Of a stretch of 64,000 nt of DNA, positions 33,315 to 41,890 are shown piece by piece. The notes below the pieces were generated by a model that was not told where the DNA came from, ran no database searches, and saw nothing but the letters and a program-made list of their open reading frames with translations. Every line of letters begins with the position of its first letter. The stretch's first letter is position 1. A program made the translations under genes and the position numbers. Where the stretch lies: positions 42,420 through 106,419 of the forward strand of contig JAKSRH010000003.1 of assembly GCA_024403675.1 (NCBI GenBank), given 5' to 3'. This DNA is from Saccharofermentans sp. GTDB lineage: Bacteria; Bacillota; Clostridia; Saccharofermentanales; Saccharofermentanaceae.

Positions 33315-33968
33315 TTAAGAAACAAACTTCTTAACTATCTTTTCATTAATTGGTAAGAAAACACCTGCAACCGGGCCTACAAGAAACGCACATACAAGTG
33401 TACCAACACCCAAACTGCCACCAAGAGCAAAACCTATAGCAACAAAAACAATATCAACTATTACTCTTACTATAGAGAACTTCTTTTTTACTTTATCACT
33501 AATAACCACAGCTACTAGGTCATTTGGACCAGTGCCTGCTTCGGATTTAATAACCATCGTCATACCATAAGCAAGAATTACACATCCAAGCGCATTGAAT
33601 ATAAGACGATACCAAAGAGGGCTATTATCAGTAAATAAGAATTTCAAAACAAAAGTAAATACATCAATTATAGGTCCTCCAAATGCCATGCAAAGAACAG
33701 TACCAATTTTGACATAACTGCGATCAACAATAAGAAGAACTATAATTATCAAAACGCTTATTACAAGATGCGTGTTTCCATGGGTTAGTAATGACGAATT
33801 GATATGTGGACCTAATGTTCTAAACACACCTTGAACAAACACGTTAAAAGGGTCCGCGCCAAGGTCAGCCAAAATAAAAAGGGTAACTCCGAAATGGGCG
33901 ATAATAAGTCCTACCATAAGAAGGACAACTCGAATTATGATTTCCTTATTAATCAGTTTTTTACCCAT
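33315..33968 (-). CDS. YczE/YyaS-type integral membrane protein
   Basis: 217 residues from MGKKLINKEI. Five hydrophobic segments and the features GVTLFILADLGADPFNVFVQG and SEAGTGPNDLVAV identify the YczE/YitT family of membrane proteins; the function is unknown, though YczE of Bacillus influences surfactin production. An alternative start 15 residues earlier lacks support. The ribosome site overlaps one arm of an inverted repeat (33974-34029). Confidence 0.85.
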   Translation of the reverse strand: MGKKLINKEIIIRVVLLMVGLIIAHFGVTLFILADLGADPFNVFVQGVFRTLGPHINSSLLTHGNTHLVISVLIIIVLLIVDRSYVKIGTVLCMAFGGPIIDVFTFVLKFLFTDNSPLWYRLIFNALGCVILAYGMTMVIKSEAGTGPNDLVAVVISDKVKKKFSIVRVIVDIVFVAIGFALGGSLGVGTLVCAFLVGPVAGVFLPINEKIVKKFVS

Positions 33969-33973
33969 AAAAA

Positions 33974-34029
33974 TACCCGCTCGAGATTCACTTAAGTTAT
34001 ACAACAAAAGCATATCATCAAAGCGGGTA
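33974..34029 (-). terminator. Long-loop inverted repeat between the DUF4097 gene and yczE
   Basis: On the minus strand TACCCGCT (34022-34029) pairs with AGCGGGTA (33974-33981) across 40 bases and is followed by TTTTT that runs into the yczE ATG. It could terminate the upstream lipoprotein transcript or mask the yczE ribosome site. The long loop makes it weaker than a standard terminator. Confidence 0.35.
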
Positions 34030-34048
34030 AAAAACCAATAAACGCTAA

Positions 34049-34804
34049 TTATGCGATTTCCAAATCAACATCACCAGATGCTGTATCAATCTTACATACA
34101 CCACCATTACTGCTACGTGGAGTATTAATATCGCCAGATGCTGTGTCAACATCAAACTTCTTATCGGAAAGGAAGGAACCTGTAACGTCACCAGAAGCTG
34201 TATCTACATCTATCTCATCAGCATCACACTTATCAAAATTAACGCATCCGCTTGCTGTATCAAAATCAAAGGAATCTGCTAACACGTTAGCAAGACCAAT
34301 ATCTCCACTAGCTGTATCAATCTTAATAGAACCTGCATTCATATCCTTAAGGTGAACATCACCAGATGCTGTATCAATATCAATTACATCAAAATCAATA
34401 CCATCAACTGCATATATATCAGCACTTGCTACATCAATATCGAGTTCATCAAAATTGTCCTCTGAAAGATAAATCTCGAGATATACATCATCATCAGAAA
34501 TATCTGCAAAATTAATAAGATTAAAACCAGACTTCTCAGAAATTACAAGTGTATCGTTTTTTACTTCAATTGTTGTTGTAAAGTTATCAGCATGTCTGAA
34601 TTTTACATGTGTCTCATCATCTTCAGACTTTAAAATCTTTACATTCTCCATGGTTGCATCAATATTAATACTGCTGAAAGATTCACTAAAATCCTCCTCA
34701 TCAGTTACAAACTTCACATCCTTGGAACAAGCTGTAAATGTCATCATGGACATCATCAATGTTGCTGCTGTAAATCCTGTTGCTACTCTCTTAAAAGTCT
34801 TCAT
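34049..34804 (-). CDS. DUF4097 beta-repeat lipoprotein
   Basis: 251 residues with a lipoprotein signal (LMMSMMTFT-ACS). The C-terminal two thirds consist of a DTASGD motif repeated six times plus one diverged copy (DVASAD), spaced about 18-21 residues, as expected for the stacked beta-strand coils of DUF4097 proteins. Such proteins are often linked to cell-envelope stress systems. The repeats show at DNA level as recurring GATGCTGTATCA. Single gene. Confidence 0.85.
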   Translation of the reverse strand: MKTFKRVATGFTAATLMMSMMTFTACSKDVKFVTDEEDFSESFSSINIDATMENVKILKSEDDETHVKFRHADNFTTTIEVKNDTLVISEKSGFNLINFADISDDDVYLEIYLSEDNFDELDIDVASADIYAVDGIDFDVIDIDTASGDVHLKDMNAGSIKIDTASGDIGLANVLADSFDFDTASGCVNFDKCDADEIDVDTASGDVTGSFLSDKKFDVDTASGDINTPRSSNGGVCKIDTASGDVDLEIA

Positions 34805-34911
34805 AAATATGTCTCCTTTAGATTTGTTTTTGTTTTATGGTGACATACTACATCCAAAATTATTAAGAAAACCTTAAATAGATTTCTTACCAATTTTCAA
34901 TGACTTAGGTT

Positions 34912-35136
34912 TTACATTTTATACTGAGGCTCTACGAACAACTTTTCCGGATCACCATAAATTTCATTATGGTAAATATCTGGCCAAGTTTCCTTATCTA
35001 CCTGCTCAATAGCAACGGATACACTACCTTTGTTCATGCCAAATGCATCTGCTGCACTCTGAGCAACCTTATCAGCAACTGCCTGAAGTTCTTCCTTGCT
35101 TCTTCCCTTGTAACACTTAATAACTATATGTGGCAT
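34912..35136 (-). CDS. 4-oxalocrotonate tautomerase-family protein
   Basis: 74 residues. After removal of Met the chain begins with the catalytic Pro1 (PHIVIKCYKGRSKEELQ), as in small tautomerases. The chain is a little longer than the 62-residue classic enzyme. The physiological substrate is unknown; the family acts on keto-enol dienes and dehalogenates some compounds. Followed after 24 bases by the end of a GNAT gene on the same strand. Confidence 0.88.
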   Translation of the reverse strand: MPHIVIKCYKGRSKEELQAVADKVAQSAADAFGMNKGSVSVAIEQVDKETWPDIYHNEIYGDPEKLFVEPQYKM

Positions 35137-35160
35137 ATTAATTCCCTTCCAATTTATTGG

Positions 35161-35910
35161 TTATCTATTAACTTCATAAGCAGTATACTCGTGCCAAAAC
35201 TCATAACCAAGCTTTTCGGCAAGCTTAACTGAATTCATATTCTGTGCATCCCAACTTGGATATAATCCCTCATCAAGACAATTTAAAATCAACTGAGCAC
35301 ATGCCACCATGGCAAGATGCTTTCTTCGCTCCTCAGGAAGCGTATCCACTTCTATCTCAATACCTTCTTGGTATCTCGTGTAGGATGATGCACCTGAAAC
35401 AATTTTGCCGTTTTTTAAAATAACTACGCCTCTGCCTTTGGATAGAAACTCCTCCTTACTATCAAAAGCAGAAACAAAATCAGAAAACTGTGGTTCAACC
35501 ACACACATATCGTATATCTGATTATCTAACAGATGGATTTCGTATTCTGTCGGAAGCTTTTTCACAATATCTTCTAGGTGTTTTCTATCAAATACCGTAT
35601 CCTTTTTAATTGCGTAACGAGTAATTTTCTTAGCTTCTGGATAACACTTCTCTATTAATTCTTCCCATTCTTTACTAGAAGGTGTAAGAATAGAAAATCC
35701 TGCTGGTATATTCATAAGAAGTTCTTTATCTGGTATTCCAACCAGAAAACCAAAACATCCCACATAAGCAAAGGCAGACTTAGGGCGGTGTACATCAGTT
35801 ACAAAAACCTTACCCATTACCTGTTGAAGACAGGAATAAATCAAGGTTTCTTCCCAACCTCCAAATAAACTCTTTACGTCATTAGAAATTTCATTTAATT
35901 CATAAACCAT
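35161..35910 (-). CDS. GNAT-family acetyltransferase (ZmaR-like)
   Basis: 249 residues. The C-terminal half has the GNAT core: IVSGASSYTRYQEGIEIEVD, then LPEERRKHLAMVACAQLIL in place of the acetyl-CoA loop, and the GLYPSWDAQNMNSVKLAEKLGYE segment. The whole resembles the zwittermicin-resistance-type family common in Firmicutes. The substrate is unknown. It heads a two-gene unit with the tautomerase. Confidence 0.85.
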   Translation of the reverse strand: MVYELNEISNDVKSLFGGWEETLIYSCLQQVMGKVFVTDVHRPKSAFAYVGCFGFLVGIPDKELLMNIPAGFSILTPSSKEWEELIEKCYPEAKKITRYAIKKDTVFDRKHLEDIVKKLPTEYEIHLLDNQIYDMCVVEPQFSDFVSAFDSKEEFLSKGRGVVILKNGKIVSGASSYTRYQEGIEIEVDTLPEERRKHLAMVACAQLILNCLDEGLYPSWDAQNMNSVKLAEKLGYEFWHEYTAYEVNR

Positions 35911-35952
35911 ATATATCCACCTTATTCAAAGTTACAAAGTATCATATTGACA

Positions 35953-36216
35953 TCACTTAAACTCATATGGAACATAAGGCTTTTTTGCATCCTTCATAGC
36001 TCTTTTGATATTAGGATTTCTGTACTCATATTTACTATCTTCATCAGAAGTAACATCACAGACTCTTACCCCGTCCAAGCCCTTGAATGAAAAATCTCGC
36101 ATACCCGCCTTAGTATCCCCCTTGTTATTAGATTTATTTAACCAGCGGGACATAACATTAAGAGACAGTCCAGACCCAAAAAGCAAAGCAATTAATATTG
36201 ATACAACATACACCAT
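35953..36216 (-). CDS. Small single-pass membrane protein
   Basis: 87 residues. One N-terminal helix (VVSILIALLFGSGLSLNVM) precedes a basic, mostly hydrophilic cytosolic tail (SKYEYRNPNIKRAMKDAKKP). No family recognised. It lies 11 bases after the zinc-ribbon membrane protein gene with an AGGAGG-type site and probably works with it. Confidence 0.65.
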   Translation of the reverse strand: MVYVVSILIALLFGSGLSLNVMSRWLNKSNNKGDTKAGMRDFSFKGLDGVRVCDVTSDEDSKYEYRNPNIKRAMKDAKKPYVPYEFK

Positions 36217-36227
36217 AAATTACCTCC

Positions 36228-37409
36228 TTACTGACCTTTCTGTCTTTTTGTTACGTAATGAGATAGCATCCTCTCAGTAGATAACGCTATCGCTTTAACC
36301 ACCTTACGCATCTTACGGAATCCCACTACAAAGAACCCCGTGGCTACCAAAGAGAAAACAACTGTATAGAAAATAAATCCTGCCAATCGATTCTCATTCG
36401 CATGATTTACATAGTCAAAAAACACACAAAGAGGAATAGCGGTTAAGGTGGCTATCAACATTCCGAGAGCAACCGTTAATCCTACAAAGAAATTCTTCTT
36501 CCATGGAAGTCCTGCGACCACCTTACCAGTTTGTCCATTAACTATCACTGTATAAGGCTTGTCCTTATATCTAAATGTCATAAACCAAGCTGGAAACAAC
36601 GCCCTAATAGGTTTATCGTAAACTGCCGTAAAATGATTGGTCTTATAAAGATTAACCATATTATGAACGACATTATATGCTTCCTCTTCAACTGCCTGTT
36701 CTGCTCTTTTTCTAGCATGTATCGCTGCCTCATAGATATCTGAATCTGATATATCAGAATAAAATCCGAGAAGATAGTCTTCATCGAACTTCTTGGCCTC
36801 TTGAAAATTGAAAGGTTCTAATCTCTCACTAATGTCGTTATTTAGTTTGTCGGATGCATCTGTTGTGACCCAAGGCAAAGTCGCATACGCTTTGAGCATT
36901 TTTAATATTATCTGTTTTGAATTCTCGGCCTTACTCTCATCCACAGAGATATTCATGGAGCCATCATACTCGACTCTAGTCACATAGTAAGGCACATATA
37001 TACCACGAAGATTATCGACCTTCATATTCTTGATCGCGCCAGGAAGAAGAAAACCCTTTTTTAGCTCATCCTTAATGAGGCTTTCAGCTTTTTCCTTTGT
37101 AATACTAAAAGGAATAATTACCTTTGGTTTTTCCTTCTGAGCAATTCTTGAAAACACCACCGCAGGATTACCACAGTAAACGCAAAATGTAGACGCCTCA
37201 GTATTAGTTATATTAATTTCTGCCCCACAGGCATTACAAGTGTATACATTAACATCTATAGATTCGACTGTCTCATTATCAATAGATGCAACATCTATAT
37301 CGTAGTCCTTAACACTGAAAACGGACCCACACTTCTCACAGTGTAAGCCCTTCTTTTCAACATCAAAAATCAATCTGCCTGAGCAGTTGTTACAACTTCT
37401 AATTCTCAT
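36228..37409 (-). CDS. Zinc-ribbon membrane protein, unknown
   Basis: 393 residues. Two N-terminal zinc ribbons, CNNCSGRLIF with CEKCGSVF, and CNACGAEI with CVYCGNPAV, precede a domain with the segment KPKVIIPFSITKEKAESLIK that occurs in several uncharacterised Firmicute proteins. Two membrane helices follow near the C-terminus (LTVALGMLIATLTAIPLCVF and FIFYTVVFSLVATGFFVVG). Co-transcribed with the 87-residue membrane protein. Confidence 0.75.
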   Translation of the reverse strand: MRIRSCNNCSGRLIFDVEKKGLHCEKCGSVFSVKDYDIDVASIDNETVESIDVNVYTCNACGAEINITNTEASTFCVYCGNPAVVFSRIAQKEKPKVIIPFSITKEKAESLIKDELKKGFLLPGAIKNMKVDNLRGIYVPYYVTRVEYDGSMNISVDESKAENSKQIILKMLKAYATLPWVTTDASDKLNNDISERLEPFNFQEAKKFDEDYLLGFYSDISDSDIYEAAIHARKRAEQAVEEEAYNVVHNMVNLYKTNHFTAVYDKPIRALFPAWFMTFRYKDKPYTVIVNGQTGKVVAGLPWKKNFFVGLTVALGMLIATLTAIPLCVFFDYVNHANENRLAGFIFYTVVFSLVATGFFVVGFRKMRKVVKAIALSTERMLSHYVTKRQKGQ

Positions 37410-37482
37410 CTATTCCCCGCTAATACAATCTCATGAATAAATGCCACCAAACTATAGTTTCCTACAATCAACTATACAAAAG

Positions 37483-37878
37483 TTATATTAGGAATTCCTT
37501 AAGTCCGTCAGCAACTTCCTGCGAATATGGATGTTCCTTACCAGAATCTACCCAGCCAAAGCCATCACCCTCGTATCTTGGGAAAACATGAACATGAAAA
37601 TGACCGTAATCACAGTTTTCACCACCATTTTGCATTATGGTGTAACCCTTAGCACCATACTTCTTCTCGAAAGCAACAACCAACTTACGCGTAATACCTA
37701 GCAAATCCTTAAGGGTATCATCAGGTATCTTTGTAATAGAATCCTCATGAACCTTAGGACAGATAAGAACATGTCCCTCATTTATAGGACCATAATCAAG
37801 AAAAGCAATATTCTTTTCTGTCTCATGAACCACGCAAGCATTTATTTCCTTATTTATAATTTTACAAAAATCGCACAT
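37483..37878 (-). CDS. HIT-family nucleotide hydrolase
   Basis: 131 residues. The histidine triad GHFHVHVFPRY is intact; CDFCKIINKEI at the start gives a CxxC zinc motif typical of this branch (Hint/HIT). It hydrolyses AMP-amino or nucleotide conjugates in the cytosol. It precedes the broken nitroreductase by 11 bases on the minus strand (transcribed after it). Confidence 0.92.
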   Translation of the reverse strand: MCDFCKIINKEINACVVHETEKNIAFLDYGPINEGHVLICPKVHEDSITKIPDDTLKDLLGITRKLVVAFEKKYGAKGYTIMQNGGENCDYGHFHVHVFPRYEGDGFGWVDSGKEHPYSQEVADGLKEFLI

Positions 37879-37889
37879 AACATATCTCC

Positions 37890-38544
37890 TTATTCGGCAA
37901 CAACCGTTGCAATGTATTCTACACCTTCAGGTATTGTAATTTCTGGATTGGAAATCTCGAACTTACCATCAATCACACTCATTAGATGGCAAATAGCAAT
38001 TCCCATATCAATTTTCTGCACATCCCAGCCAGCATTTCGCTTATATTTTGGATTAGCTTTCTTATAGAAATGATATTTATTTCCAGACTTAACCACACGA
38101 CATGGCTGCATATTAGCCGCAGATGGCGCCCATCTAACTAGTTCCAAAATCTCATCTTCATCCATAATTGGTGTATCAAAATTACCCTCAAAGAAAAGTT
38201 CCTTAGAAGGAATGCGCTCTTTTCATGGTGCCACCAATCCAAGTGGTGCCAATACCAAGAGACCATGCGTATAGAACTAACTTCTCAAAAGAGTAACCAT
38301 ATGCTTCTTCGCAATGCTCCACCTTAGGAACCTTAGCCGCGATATAGTCATCTTCACCCTTAATCACAGGGCTAGACAAATTATTTTCATCTGAATCAAG
38401 CCAAAGGAACTTCACTGGAATACCATAAGGATTCTCAATATTTTCCATAAAAGAGCAAAGCTTTTCTTTATCCTCTAGTGTGATTTTTCTCTTGTCGAAT
38501 GTTCGCACACTCTTTCTTGTCATGATGATTTCTCTAATATCCAT
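37890..38544 (-). pseudogene. Nitroreductase-family gene broken by an internal deletion
   Basis: The first part (38544 to about 38215) reads MDIREIIMTRKSVRTFDKR ... LGIGTTWIGGTMKR and then AHSF-stop. The second part resumes in another frame at about 38215, ERIPSKELFFEGNFDTP, and runs to 37890 with LELVRWAPSAANMQPCRVV. Compared with intact proteins of this TM1586-like family, about 45 residues (the stretch with CVSPLGY and the FMN-binding helix) are missing between GGTM-R and RIP. A deletion that is not a multiple of three explains both the loss and the frame change. The N-terminal piece alone would be inactive. The start has a GAGGAG ribosome site. Confidence 0.85.
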
Positions 38545-38551
38545 AAGCTCG

Positions 38552-39553
38552 TCACTCCTCAATGATGGTGATGCTTTGGATGCCCACATAATCATCAGGT
38601 GCCCCTCCATACTCAGGAACATAAACAACCTGAATCTTGTATTCATCCCCGTCCACATCAATTATATAACGCATTGCGTATTCAAGGGTACGGTCAATAT
38701 CCTCGCAATCAACATAAGATGGCTTAAGACTATAATCGTAGAAGCCAACAACACCTCCGACTGCAGATAACTCCTCACCACCCATCAAGTCGAATAATTC
38801 CTCTACCTGCTCCTCGGCGATATCTTCTATGTCTTCTTTACCATTAACATTTGTCTCGGAATACAAATCGAGAAGTGCATCATCGTCATCATCTTCTAAG
38901 CAATACAGAATCTCTTCCATAAGCTCTCTTGACTCTGGATATCTCTCATGTTCATCCCAATCCATAACAGTTTTATGGTGGTTAGCAAAGAGTGGCTCGA
39001 CATATTCCAACACTGGATGGTCCTTCGCTTCTTCTATCGTCATGGTATTATTGTGACCCTTATCCGGATTAAAATCATCGTAATCCAAAATCTGAAGTGA
39101 TGAGATTCCATGTTTATATACTTCGTACTCATCAACAAGAATTACGTAAAATGTTAAGACTTTTTCATCACCATCTACTGTTAGATAGTAAGCACAATTT
39201 ATCGCATAATAAGCACAATCATTTTTGCTTTCTTCATTAGTCTCTGCAATAACATCGACGTAAATACACTCTTCATCATCGATATCACCATCAAGTTCTT
39301 CAAGAACCTCTTTTATGCGCTTTTTTGTGACATTATTTGAATCCTTAGTCTTAATTGCTTCAATATCATCAGCATCATCAGCATCGATGATAAGGTCAAA
39401 AATCTGATCTGATAATTCCTGCGGATCTCCAGTCAGATACATTGTTTCCTTATCCGAATCATCCATCTTTCTATCGATGAAATTCTGTCTTTGACATGAT
39501 GTCAATAGAACAGACATCATCAGCATCACACATATAACAAATCGTTTTTTCAT
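38552..39553 (-). CDS. Lipoprotein with duplicated DUF5104-like domain
   Basis: 333 residues from MKKRFVICVMLMM with lipobox LLTSC. Two halves look alike: each begins with a helix of the type ELSDQIFDLIIDADDADDI or ELMEEILYCLEDDDDDALL and continues to a strand ending ISSLQIL or IQSITIIE. The domain resembles DUF5104, seen in secreted Firmicute proteins. Highly acidic. Followed by the nitroreductase gene after seven bases. Confidence 0.7.
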   Translation of the reverse strand: MKKRFVICVMLMMSVLLTSCQRQNFIDRKMDDSDKETMYLTGDPQELSDQIFDLIIDADDADDIEAIKTKDSNNVTKKRIKEVLEELDGDIDDEECIYVDVIAETNEESKNDCAYYAINCAYYLTVDGDEKVLTFYVILVDEYEVYKHGISSLQILDYDDFNPDKGHNNTMTIEEAKDHPVLEYVEPLFANHHKTVMDWDEHERYPESRELMEEILYCLEDDDDDALLDLYSETNVNGKEDIEDIAEEQVEELFDLMGGEELSAVGGVVGFYDYSLKPSYVDCEDIDRTLEYAMRYIIDVDGDEYKIQVVYVPEYGGAPDDYVGIQSITIIEE

Positions 39554-39570
39554 TTTATTCAACTTTCTTC

Positions 39571-40119
39571 TCACAGATGGTATGGACATCTAGTTCCTAT
39601 ACACTGCTGATTAATATGAGAAAACTCGCACTGAATATCACTTTTCTCAAGAGTAACATCGTAATTCTCATTAATATATTCAACAGCAACCTCAAAAGAA
39701 ATATATGCATCACGCTTACAGCATCTTGGTCCGTTAATCGTACCCATTCTATGGGCAGCCTTGGCAGTAAACAACATGTGATTACCCCATGAGCCATCTG
39801 TGGACAAAGGACTTGTACCATCAATATAACTTAATGCAGATCCAAGAGATGTTACAGAACCACAAATACCCCAGTGAGCACATGCCGCACCTGGCACCTT
39901 CATACCCTGTGTCATTACCCACTTAAGACCATCATCAAGATTTATATTTCCACCAGCATTTTTAAATGCAACTAAAAGGCAAGCCCCATCAATAATATGA
40001 TGTTCAGGCCCATGGATTCTTACAAAATCCTCTTTCACAACATTATTAAAAATCTCGATTGGATTCTTACTAGTATGCGCCTTACATGCAGCTAATATTT
40101 TTAAACCTAATTCTTCCAT
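39571..40119 (-). CDS. DUF5714-family protein
   Basis: 182 residues from MEELGLKILAACKAH. Conserved clusters HGPEHHIIDGACLL, CAHWGICGSVTSLG, GPRCCKRDAYISF and the final CIGTRCPYH suggest a metal or Fe-S site built from His and Cys. The function of the family is not known. It begins five bases after the DUF6125 gene, and both appear to have cysteine-rich metal sites. Confidence 0.75.
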   Translation of the reverse strand: MEELGLKILAACKAHTSKNPIEIFNNVVKEDFVRIHGPEHHIIDGACLLVAFKNAGGNINLDDGLKWVMTQGMKVPGAACAHWGICGSVTSLGSALSYIDGTSPLSTDGSWGNHMLFTAKAAHRMGTINGPRCCKRDAYISFEVAVEYINENYDVTLEKSDIQCEFSHINQQCIGTRCPYHL

Positions 40120-40124
40120 ATTTC

Positions 40125-40649
40125 TTAATCCACAGTAAATTTCCAATAGCAAGCACAACCCTTACCTTCTTCGCTTAAATCAGGGTAACAACTTACGCAC
40201 TCACACTTAATTCTAGAATCGATTTCCTTAGCAAAGTAACCATATTCATATACGGCAGCACTTTTACAAGGATGAAGAGGCATTCCCTTGGATGAACGCG
40301 CTTCCTGAACACGGCAAGTTACAATTTTATAGTGAAGACAATCACCTATAATCTCGCAACTTGTGTTATTGGCACGATCTACCATTCTAAGTGGAAGAGC
40401 CTTAGCCAAACCTTCAAGGCCAACACCCTCACCTAGGCCTAGAAACTTTTTTATTCTTCTAGCTTCAGTTACGGTGTAACGCTTCCAGGCTTCTTCATCA
40501 TGATGCATCGCAGCATCCATACCAAGCTCCTTCTCCACTGACTGAAACCAAACTCCATCCATAGCTACAATATTACGGCTATCCGCCATAAGTAGGTCAA
40601 TCAATTGATCCTTTGAATAACCTTCATAAAGTTCACGTCCTGTTACCAT
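40125..40649 (-). CDS. DUF6125-family cysteine-rich protein
   Basis: 174 residues. DGVWFQSVEKELGMDAAM near the start and a C-terminal cluster CRVQEARSSKGMPLHPCKS, CECVSCYPDL and GCACYWKF match a Firmicute family with no assigned activity that may bind a metal cluster through its cysteines. It precedes the DUF5714 gene with five bases between and is divergent from the phosphodiester glycosidase gene. Confidence 0.7.
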   Translation of the reverse strand: MVTGRELYEGYSKDQLIDLLMADSRNIVAMDGVWFQSVEKELGMDAAMHHDEEAWKRYTVTEARRIKKFLGLGEGVGLEGLAKALPLRMVDRANNTSCEIIGDCLHYKIVTCRVQEARSSKGMPLHPCKSAAVYEYGYFAKEIDSRIKCECVSCYPDLSEEGKGCACYWKFTVD

Positions 40650-40753
40650 ATATCTTCTCCCAAATATTTATATGTATTATCTCATATAAACTGCCCCTAT
40701 TTTGTAACATGATTATTTTATTATTCGAAAATTAAAGCGGTAAAATATTAGTT

Positions 40754-41887
40754 ATGAAAAATAAAGTATTACGTACAATTTTAAAAACATTAGGTTTCTT
40801 TTTCCTTTTTATTATTACGACATTAACCATTGTTATTGTTGGAGCTTGGGGTGCACTAAGACTTGCGTTTGATGGTCCATCCCCTAAATTCAGAGAAATG
40901 TTTGTTACTTCCATGATGGAGTCTAGTGCAGGACCTATCGTTATAAGATGGTTCCTCCCTGAAGAGGAAATTCAAGCAATCGTCAGTCAGAATCAGGTCA
41001 TGGAATTTGATGAAATTACAGACCCTTCCCTAGTAACAATAATGCATAGAGAAGCTGAAGACAAAGCAGAAGCAGCTCAAAACGCAAATCAGCAAGTAGC
41101 TGTCGAGGAAAGTCTTGACCCTGATGGTGATGGAATTGAAGTTCACGAGATTTCCGGCCCTATGTATCATGGTTACTTAATGATTGTATATGACCCTTCT
41201 CGTGTAATTTGCGGAACAATCAACAACTACTCTCAAGAGGGTGGTGGAATGACACTCGAAAGCCTTATTGAGAAATACGGCGGTGTTGCAGGAATTAATG
41301 GTGGCCGCTATGAGGATGAAGGTGGACTTGGTATGGGTGGTTTCCCAATCGGTCTCGTATTCTCACAAGGTTCCCTAAGACATGTAGGTCATCCAAAGAT
41401 TCTTGATGAAGAGACTGGAGAATATATAGATGATCCAGATCCACAGGAAACTACATTTACCTTCTGTGGTTTCAATAGAGACGACGTTCTCGTAGTAGGT
41501 ACAATGAGTCCTGAATATGCTCAGGGTATTGGAATCAGAGACGGTGTATCCTTTGGTCCTGCCCTCATCATTAATGGCGAGCCTGCTGTATATAACGGTG
41601 CAGGTGGTGGACTTAATCCACGTTCTGCTATCGGACAGAGATCTGACGGAGCTGTTATCCTTCTTTGTATCGAAGGACGTAAGACTTCATCCATGGGTGC
41701 CACTATGGCTGACCTCATCGACATCATGCTCGAATACGGTGCTGTAAATGCATACAATCTAGATGGCGGTATGTCTTCCTCTATGTATCTTAACGGTGAG
41801 GAAATCGTTGATAATGCTAATGTTCGTTCTGACAGAGCAATCCCTACTGCATGGGTAGTTCTCCCACCAAAGGATCAGGAGGGCTAA
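40754..41887 (+). CDS. Membrane-anchored phosphodiester glycosidase (NAGPA domain)
   Basis: 377 residues. An N-terminal helix (LGFFFLFIITTLTIVIVGAW) anchors an external domain of the NAGPA family: AGINGGRYEDEGGLGMGGFP, GAGGGLNPRSAIGQRSDG and NLDGGMSSSMYLNGE are its hallmarks. The family removes phosphodiester-linked sugars from glycoconjugates, for instance in exopolysaccharide or teichoic acid processing. The next gene, also membrane-anchored, starts three bases later. Confidence 0.88.
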   Translation: MKNKVLRTILKTLGFFFLFIITTLTIVIVGAWGALRLAFDGPSPKFREMFVTSMMESSAGPIVIRWFLPEEEIQAIVSQNQVMEFDEITDPSLVTIMHREAEDKAEAAQNANQQVAVEESLDPDGDGIEVHEISGPMYHGYLMIVYDPSRVICGTINNYSQEGGGMTLESLIEKYGGVAGINGGRYEDEGGLGMGGFPIGLVFSQGSLRHVGHPKILDEETGEYIDDPDPQETTFTFCGFNRDDVLVVGTMSPEYAQGIGIRDGVSFGPALIINGEPAVYNGAGGGLNPRSAIGQRSDGAVILLCIEGRKTSSMGATMADLIDIMLEYGAVNAYNLDGGMSSSMYLNGEEIVDNANVRSDRAIPTAWVVLPPKDQEG

Positions 41888-41890
41888 TCA

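Noticed and set aside
34050..34460. Regular short DNA repeats that could suggest a CRISPR array
   Set aside because: The repeats are in phase with codons for DTASGD in a lipoprotein, and the intervals are not unique spacers of constant length between identical repeats.
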